NCBI GenBank assembly: GCA_037127255.1
Contig: JBANSL010000009.1
Span: 33,563,475 to 33,627,474, forward strand
Direction: 5' to 3'
DNA length: 64,000 nucleotides
Source of the DNA: Persicaria tinctoria
Lineage: Eukaryota; Streptophyta; Magnoliopsida; Caryophyllales; Polygonaceae
Shown here: piece after piece, positions 58,003 through 64,000 of the stretch
How the letters are laid out: each line of letters starts with the position of its first letter
Position numbering within the stretch: the stretch's first letter is position 1
Translations under genes and position numbers: made by a program
Notes under the pieces: model-generated
Database searches by the model: none
Seen by the model: only the letters and a program-made list of their open reading frames with translations
What the model was told of the DNA's origin: nothing

Positions 58003-58398
58003 TCACGGAGCATTCCCAACAGAAAAACGTTGGCGAAGGGAATCCCACAAATCCTTCACAGTGTCGTTATACGTGATGGAGGATCTGAGAGACGGATCTA
58101 TCGACTGCAAGATCCATCCAACTAACATGGAGTTGACACTCCACCAATCTTCAATTTCAGCGGAATCTTCGGTTGGTTTCGTAAGAGAGCCGTCAAGGAA
58201 CTTCAGCTTGCGTTTTGCCCGAAAAGAGTTGCGAATTCCTTTCTCCCATTCCTGAAAGTTGCTGCCCTTCAAAATCACTGGTGCAATGTTCATCCCCGGA
58301 TTATCCGAAGGATGAAGATAGTAGTAGGATGTTGGATCCAACGTCAAAGGTTTCTTTGGCGGAAACGCCGTAGGGTTTTCATCATCACTGCTGGACAT
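58003..58398 (-). pseudogene. copia D gag N-terminus, ends at an in-frame TGA
   Basis: Starts MSSSDDENPTAFPPKKPLTL and contains YLHPSDNPGMNIAPVILKGS and FLDGSLTKP, the copia gag N-terminal domain. The stop TGA at 58005-58003 is in frame with the following gag core and lies at a CCG-TGA context, which fits C-to-T change at a CpG. Confidence 0.92.
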
Positions 58399-58443
58399 GA
58401 TCGATTGATGAAGAAAAAAAAAACAGTGAGATTTAGGTTAAAG

Positions 58444-58455
58444 GCTCTGATGCCA
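58444..58455 (-). other. primer-binding site of copia D
   Basis: The minus strand reads TGGCATCAGAGC, one base from the standard initiator-Met site, touching the LTR. Confidence 0.85.
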
Positions 58456-58616
58456 TGAAGAGTTGGCAAATTGCCGTCACTTTCTCATTCATCAACTGCT
58501 AACAAGTTTACAATATATATACTGGGCTAAAGGAAACCCTAAATGCATAAGATAAGATAAGTATGAAGACTAGATAAACTAATTACATTATTTACATTAA
58601 AGATAATAGCTCAATA
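58456..58616 (-). repeat. 5' LTR of copia D
   Basis: Identical to 53799-53960 except for one missing C near the outer end (GCTCAATA against GCCTCAATA). Confidence 0.95.
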
Positions 58617-58621
58617 GCGTG

Positions 58622-60249
58622 ATATAATAAAAAATCTAAGATAGTACTGTATTTGGTGAAAGAAAGGGATCGGAGGCAGAGGATGCCTAAAACAAGGCAA
58701 CTGAATTGGTGGGGAGGCTGCCATATTTTTGGGTTTGGGGGTCCAAAAAATATGAACTCCACGAAAGCTCCATTTGTTCCTCGGAGATGTGCAAGGGGCA
58801 TTGGGAAAAGGCTCCAAATGGAGCCCAACGAGCGTCTTCCAGCGAAGCTCTTTGATTCTCGGTGAGCTCTGCTTCTTTCCCCTCTTCCTGTGTTGTTTTA
58901 CGGGTTTTGTGTTTCTCGGTATCGGGGATAGGTCGTAATAGAGTGAACCGGGAAAGGAGCCGTCGGCGAGGGCCCTCCGCTTTTCTTTCCGCTTCCGTTT
59001 CATCCGGCGTCGTTGCAGCCTTGCAGGGGCTGTTTTGAGGAAGAGGGCAGGATGAGTCCAATTCGTTTCCTTCTTTTCCTTTTTTTGGGAGTGGTTGGGG
59101 CCAGAAAGGGGTCGTCGGAGAGAGCCTAGGTGTTTCTTCTCCTCTCGTTTCCGTCGCCTCACTAAGCTCTGTTCTGAGCCTGGGTGTCGGGAGTGATTGT
59201 TTCTTGTTGGACTCCGCTTGTGTTATCTTTTGTTGTTCGGCATTTCCAGGTATGTATCCTACGGGACTTACTCAGCAACCTGGACCTCCTTCCTGATGTG
59301 TCATATAGTGTGTAGGTGTTGCATATGCATAAAGCATGCCATGTAGTATCATGTTTAGGACTTGCACTTATGAATCAGCATCCCTATTCTTTATGCATTT
59401 GAAAAGACAACGACCATTATTTGTGAGTCTTAAAGTCTTTTGCTAGGGTCACAGGGTAGCCAGCCCTATCGGGCTTGCCCTGATTCAATATTGTCGTTAC
59501 ATGAGCATGATAGCCCATCACCATCGGGCATGAGTATGATATGATATGATATCATATGATATGATATGATATGATATGATATGATATGATGATGTCGTGG
59601 TTTGTGCACCACCATGAGGAAATGGGTACCGTACCGGCCAGGTCTGCTCATGAAAAAGGGGGCGGAGTAGGAGAGGGATATGCCACTTGACATTCTTTGG
59701 GCGCCTTTACAGTCTTTCTGCACTTATATTTATATCTCCTGATAAGGATGACTTGCGTGTTTAAATCCTACATTAGACCATCCTTTATTTAGGTATAGGC
59801 ATGTTATATGGCCTCAACACGGTCTTTAGGGCTAGCAGACGAATACTGGGCCTGAGTTTTTGGATAGTGTTAGGTACTTGCTTTTTGCTTGCTCCATGCT
59901 TCTATGACGGGAAATCTCTGTGGGAAAAATCTATGAATCGGTCTAACCCGCTAACTTGGCTAAGTGGTAATCAATTATACTTATGGTTTTGGTTTTGACC
60001 CGGCTCCGTCGTGGCAAGTTGTACTTTAAATTCGTTTTCGTTACGCTTTCCTTAAACGAATTTCCGCGACTTATAGCTTACGACAAGGGTACCCAACGGC
60101 CCTACGCTTGTTTTGGGGTTTGAAATTCCTGCTTTAAATACTAATGTTTAAAAGGTTTGAAACCTCAACCCATACCTGGATTGCAAGATCCGGACGAAGG
60201 TATCCAACCTTCGAAACGTAATTCGGGTATTTATATCCGGGTCGTTACA
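58622..60249 (+). repeat. truncated gypsy-type LTR (left end not visible)
   Basis: The segment ends GGGTCGTTACA directly before a primer-binding site, as in chromovirus-type gypsy LTRs whose ends read TGTAACGACCC/GGGTCGTTACA. A start TGTAACGACCC is not found, so the left end is lost or lies beyond what I can define. A minus-strand frame at 58611-59162 and other frames inside are not convincing genes. The exact left limit is unknown. Confidence 0.55.
59536..59593. repeat. (ATGAT)n microsatellite
   Basis: About eleven pentanucleotide units with one ATCAT variant near 59551. Confidence 0.9.
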
Positions 60250-60253
60250 AAGT

Positions 60254-60265
60254 TGGTATTATAGC
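60254..60265 (+). other. primer-binding site of the truncated gypsy element
   Basis: TGGTATTATAGC differs at two positions from the initiator-Met site and lies four bases after the LTR end. The body of the element is absent, replaced within about 50 bp by unrelated sequence. Confidence 0.65.
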
Positions 60266-61217
60266 TTAAGTTGTGCAATTCAGGTACACAAGGGTCAAGT
60301 GTATGTGATGGACGATTTTTAGTCGCGTAAACCGTATCAAAATAATTTCGAACCTACCTAACTAATGTAGTGTGGTAAGCACGAGTCGATCCCACAGAGA
60401 ATCAAGTTATTCCTAAGTTAAGTTTATTTACCAATTAGTATGAAACGGGGGGTTTTTGAGTGATTGAAATAAGAAGGAAAACAAAATAAACTATAAAAAA
60501 ATTAATGGAGATAACGATTAATAAAATAGTTTCATCTACAAATATCCACTTTAATTGGTTGAATTGATATTGTAACTTCCTGTTGTCCTTTTAGGTTTCC
60601 TATGAATGCCCTTGTCCCAACCTAATATAGTTACTAGTCCAACCAGTTCTAGAAACCCTTATCAATCGAACATTCCCTAAAGAAGGATTTAGCCCAATTG
60701 ATAGCTTTAAGTTCAGAGATTAACCAAGGTATTTGCAGTCCCTAAAGAGGGATTTAACAACACATCCAATTTCCTACTTATTCAATTAGTTCAACCAGCC
60801 CTAAAGGAACAAGTTTGCCACTTAGGTTAAGGTTCACAACCAGGAGTCTACAAAACCTTATCAATTGAATTGATTCTACCAAGTTGATCAGATAAGATAG
60901 AATAAAACAATAAAACATTCAAGCACTAAGAAGTCGAAACATTCAATATAGGAAATAAGGAACAAGATTCAGAAACTCACAATCAATCCAAACAAAGCTT
61001 CAAATCGTAGACAAAACGGGAGAGTTTAGGTCTCCATAAAAATAAAGCAAAAGACAATTAGGGTTAAGAGTAGGAAACGGTAGTCGGCCTCCACATTCAT
61101 TCGGCCTCCACATTCATTCTGCCGTATGAATGTATATATATAAAAATAAAACCTACGCTATTCTATCTATCCTAGTATAGATCTATAGATATAATATTAA
61201 TGAGGTGAGAAAACCCT
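60266..61217. other. unclassified repeat-like interval, no gene
   Basis: AT-rich. Words such as CGAGTCGATCCCACAGAGAA and repeated CCCTAAAG-(A/G)AGGGATTTA suggest an old dispersed repeat that I cannot classify. TCGGCCTCCACATTCAT is repeated in tandem near 61083-61118. Confidence 0.4.
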
Positions 61218-61898
61218 ATGGCTCAAAATGTACGCGCCTCACGCGCAAGGAAAAAAAACCGTCCGTTCTCCCATTGGAAAAATTCTGAAAGAAATCCCTT
61301 CACATCCCTTCTCTTGCGTTTGCTACTTCGTACAATCCTCGATGGTGATCGATCGCTCTTGCGTCTAAAATTGGTGGATAATCCTACTCTAATCTTATTA
61401 GGGTTAGCAATTTCCAATCATTACCCTGGTGCTGGCTCCGTTCGTGAGGCGATTTCTAAGTTCGCCAAATCTCTGATAGCATACAAGGGGCTTCAAATCC
61501 CTAAATCTTTCCGTTTATCTCTTCGATGGTACAAATTCTGGATCGAAAAGTGCAAATTAGTTGGGGTTTGGTCTAATCGACCCCCTCCATGGGCGATCTG
61601 GTGGTATACGATCCTTTCATTTGCTATCCTCTGTCCGAATTTCATTGGATCTGGGATCCGGCGAAGGGATGTGGAGGAGTTTGGCTACTGTTGCACGATA
61701 TTGGGGATGGGGGTGCGTGGGTTGCTCAACGGGAGGGTGTGGCTCTTCCTGGCCTTCCTTCGCTCCAGATCTGCCTGTTTCTTTTATTTAAACGGTGGAT
61801 ATTGGGGGTTTTCTTCACACCTCTTCTCCTCTCTTCTTTCTATCTTTCCTCTCTTACACTTCTCATCTGCTAACTATTTTCTTGTGTGTATTCTGAGC

Positions 61899-63482
61899 AT
61901 GGCCTCTTCTGAAGCAAACAAGGGCAAAAGCCCTCTGGTGGTAGACGATCCTACCCCGGATATTGAGAAAACCAAACAGCCGGAAGGCTATAATCTCAAG
62001 GAGCAAGCTCCTGAGGGCAAAGACGCTGGTGAGTCCAGCAGAAAGGCACGTATGGAGAAGAAGTTCAAAAGGAGGACTATCAATAGGGAGAGGCTTATGG
62101 CCTTGCAAGGGCGGGTGCAAGAAAACATCTCGACTCTCAATCAATCGTCGCTCTTTGCTACAATCATAGGGGATCCTCTTAAAGCAAAGGAGGTCCGAAA
62201 ACGGGTCAGGTATGTCTGGAAGTTTTTGACTGGTGGCTATCAACTCATCCCAATTGCTAATAATTGGTTTGAGTTGAGATTTGATGTAGCAACTGACCGT
62301 GACATAGTTTGGGAGAATCGCCCCTATCGAGTTTCTGGTCAGCTTATTCTTCTCAGACCTTGTTGCCTTGAATTTGATCCATGGAAGGAGTCGGTGACTA
62401 AGCTCGATCTTTGGATTCGATTCCCGGGCCTACCATCCAAGTATGTGCACGATGATATCCTTCGGGATATCATCCAAGAGAACAGGCTGGGTCAGGTGAT
62501 CCGTATTGCTGCATTTAATGCTAAGGGGGCTCGGTTCACGTATCCACGTGTGTGTGTGTCGGTGGATGTTACCATGATTGAGGGGCGTTCTGTCTGTGTT
62601 GTTGATAAGAAGGGGGTTGTGGAAACTTTTCCTATTTGGTTTGAGGACTTTCCTCAAAGGTGTGGAAGTTGCGGCGCTGATGATCACCTGTTTGAAGCCT
62701 GTCCCTTAAGGCTCCTTTGCAATGCCAATGCTAACCCTGCTAAGCCACCTATGGAGATTGGAGTGCTTGCTGGTGAAGCTCATGGCGATGATGGTCAGGG
62801 TGCTTGGTCCACAGTGGATGGAAAGAGGGTTGTGGTGATCCCTCCTCCTTCCTTTGGCCACCCAAAGTCAGACATACTCTCTTGTTTCGGTAAGAATGTA
62901 TCTCTATCTTCTAATTCATCTACTTCCAAATCCCCTGCTATCTCTTCTGGTGGGTCTAAGACCAACTCGACGGCTCTGGTGTTGGTGGAAAGTGGTGCTC
63001 CTGTTGGCTCTCCGTCACTGGCTATCATTGCTTCCCCTCTTCGTGTTGCCATGATCCCAAATGATGAGTGTATTATTCCAAAAGTAGAGGCACAACCAGA
63101 TCCTTATTTTTGGGTGGCTGATGATGAAGACTTGGAATTTGATGAAGACGAATTCATGGAAGAGATGTTGTTGGAGGATGGGCTTGCTGATCCCGGGTTC
63201 TCTCAGGCGGACTTTGATGCTATGCTTGCTAATGTTCCACCTTCGGTGGAATTCATATTGCCTGATTTGAGTACCCCGGGTAAGCTGCCTGAGTCCCTGC
63301 AGGAACATTTTGTCACTCCTAATGCATCTCCTTCTATGGCTCGTGAATTTGAACAGCTGGAGATGTCTGTAAGCTCGCTGTCTAAATCAGCTAAACGCAA
63401 AATTAAGATCGAGGAAGGCGACTCTGCTTGCTCTACCGTGACTCTGATGGGTAGCAGCAAGAAGAAGGGGAAGCATGTGTAG
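61899..63482 (+). CDS. LINE ORF1-type protein: DUF4283 plus CCHC zinc knuckle (527 aa)
   Basis: The start at 61899 (GAGCATGGCC) is favoured because the protein-like sequence begins here; the open frame reaches back to 61218 but reads as leader DNA. After a charged N-terminus (about residues 1-70), a DUF4283 RNA-binding domain covers about residues 80-200 (VWKFLTGGYQLIPIANNWFE, FDPWKESVTKLDLWIRFPGL). A zinc knuckle CGSCGADDHLFEAC lies near residues 255-268, preceded by FPIWFEDFPQRC. An acidic segment (DDEDLEFDEDEFMEEML, about residue 405) and a Lys-rich C-terminus follow. This is the nucleic-acid-binding ORF1 product of plant L1 elements. No endonuclease/RT frame follows in the remaining 518 bp. 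It is either a LINE with ORF2 deleted or further downstream, or a stand-alone DUF4283 gene. Confidence 0.85.
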   Translation: MASSEANKGKSPLVVDDPTPDIEKTKQPEGYNLKEQAPEGKDAGESSRKARMEKKFKRRTINRERLMALQGRVQENISTLNQSSLFATIIGDPLKAKEVRKRVRYVWKFLTGGYQLIPIANNWFELRFDVATDRDIVWENRPYRVSGQLILLRPCCLEFDPWKESVTKLDLWIRFPGLPSKYVHDDILRDIIQENRLGQVIRIAAFNAKGARFTYPRVCVSVDVTMIEGRSVCVVDKKGVVETFPIWFEDFPQRCGSCGADDHLFEACPLRLLCNANANPAKPPMEIGVLAGEAHGDDGQGAWSTVDGKRVVVIPPPSFGHPKSDILSCFGKNVSLSSNSSTSKSPAISSGGSKTNSTALVLVESGAPVGSPSLAIIASPLRVAMIPNDECIIPKVEAQPDPYFWVADDEDLEFDEDEFMEEMLLEDGLADPGFSQADFDAMLANVPPSVEFILPDLSTPGKLPESLQEHFVTPNASPSMAREFEQLEMSVSSLSKSAKRKIKIEEGDSACSTVTLMGSSKKKGKHV

Positions 63483-64000
63483 TAAGCCCAGCTGCAGGTT
63501 GTTGATGGTACTCATTGGTGGTTGTGAAGTACCTCAAGTCATGATAACTGTGAAACCATCCCTTATCAGTATCTGCTCTAAGTATGTAAGTCTCTCTAGT
63601 GGTTTTATTTTGATCATGTCTGGCCAAGCTTATTGTGATAGTTTTTGTATATGCATTCCAGACCTATGCTCTCGTTTCTGGTATTACTTGTGGGTTGTTT
63701 ATTTATGTTTCGATCGGTATTGGTAGTGTATGGCACAATGGGTAGTCTTTCCTTGTAAATTTCAGACTACTTGTTATCAATGGCAATGGATGTTCATGTA
63801 TTACTCTCAGTTTCATAAGAATCACTTAATTAAGATCAACTTATATGCATCCACTAGTGTATATCTATCATAAAATAATTCTGTCATAACATCTATGTAT
63901 GTAATTCAGCGTCAGATGACTAAGATTAAATAGCTTCTGGCTGTCGTTGGCTTATCGATGCTTAACATAGGTGGGAGACTCATAATAATATTTTTAATTG
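63483..64000 (+). other. 3' flank of the LINE ORF1-type gene
   Basis: T-rich, UTR-like sequence up to about 63790, then AT-rich DNA. No endonuclease or reverse-transcriptase motif, no poly-A tail and no other gene are visible. Confidence 0.45.

Larger units (their letters stand above)
53799..58616 (-). mobile_element. young Ty1/copia retrotransposon D (4,818 bp)
   Basis: Very short LTRs of 161-162 bp, identical except for one base, bound a minus-strand gag-pol. The target GCGTG is duplicated exactly (53794-53798 and 58617-58621). On its own strand the LTR starts TATTGAG rather than TG, in both copies. Gag-pol is one frame interrupted by only two stop codons. The size and short LTRs fit the Ale/Retrofit type; that lineage call is tentative. 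Confidence 0.95.

Noticed and set aside
58611..59162. 183-codon minus-strand frame, Lys/Arg-rich
   Set aside because: Low-complexity basic peptide without a domain. It overlaps LTR-like DNA and the end of copia D.
61218..61898. N-terminal extension of the DUF4283 protein by 227 codons
   Set aside because: It is open but has no domain, reads like leader DNA, and the better start context and family-like N-terminus are at 61899.

Overview
This is nuclear DNA from a flowering plant, most likely a eudicot. Plant intron signals, an AT-rich background, Ty1/copia and Ty3/gypsy retrotransposons primed by plant initiator-Met tRNA, CACTA, hAT and Helitron transposons and L1-type LINEs all point that way. 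The species cannot be told from the sequence. Almost the whole window is transposable element (TE) sequence. Only two loci look like intact ordinary plant genes: a two-exon ubiquitin-like (BAG-family N-terminal type) gene at 4136-4856 (+), and a two-exon tandem-Agenet gene at 14807-15420 (-), which lies inside a large CACTA transposon. A third intact reading frame, 61899-63482 (+), is a LINE ORF1-type DUF4283/zinc-knuckle protein.

Layout, left to right. 1-2180: 5' part of a decayed minus-strand copia element running off the left edge. 2181-5402: unique or low-complexity DNA, a putative 551-bp MITE and the ubiquitin-like gene. 5403-5887: truncated left end of a CACTA-like element. 5888-43552: a nest of insertions whose boundaries are almost all marked by target-site duplications (TSDs). 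The outer copia element (A; LTRs 5888-6129 and 43316-43552) is interrupted at 7300-40252 by a 33-kb CACTA element (TSD CTA). The CACTA carries a Helitron (about 8799-13319) with a captured PPR fragment, the Agenet gene, a broken TNP2-like transposase and a TNPA-like gene. An intron of the TNPA-like gene holds a minus-strand SIRE-like copia element (C; 19450-36246, TSD ATTTT). That element holds a gypsy/Athila-like element (B; 21966-32201, TSD TAGCC), whose right LTR holds a hAT element (30304-31362, 8-bp TSD), which contains a tRNA-like A-box/B-box pair. 43764-49153: a second, non-autonomous CACTA (TSD ATG). About 49157-53751: an L1-type LINE. 53799-58616: a young copia element (D; TSD GCGTG, LTRs identical except for one indel). 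58622-60265: a truncated gypsy-type LTR and primer-binding site. 60266-61217: unclassified repeat-like DNA. 61899-63482: the LINE ORF1-type gene.

No element in the window looks autonomous. Copia A and LINE ORF2 are frameshifted, copia D has two in-frame stops, copia C lacks the integrase core and most of the reverse transcriptase, gypsy B has no reverse transcriptase and has lost the end of its left LTR with the primer-binding site, and both CACTA transposase genes are broken. The nesting gives a relative insertion order: copia A, then CACTA 1, then copia C, then gypsy B, then hAT. The most unusual signal is a dense array of the 10-mer TCGATCTCGA and its reverse complement (about 34 exact copies by eye) in both LTRs and the internal spacers of gypsy B, often arranged as facing inverted pairs.
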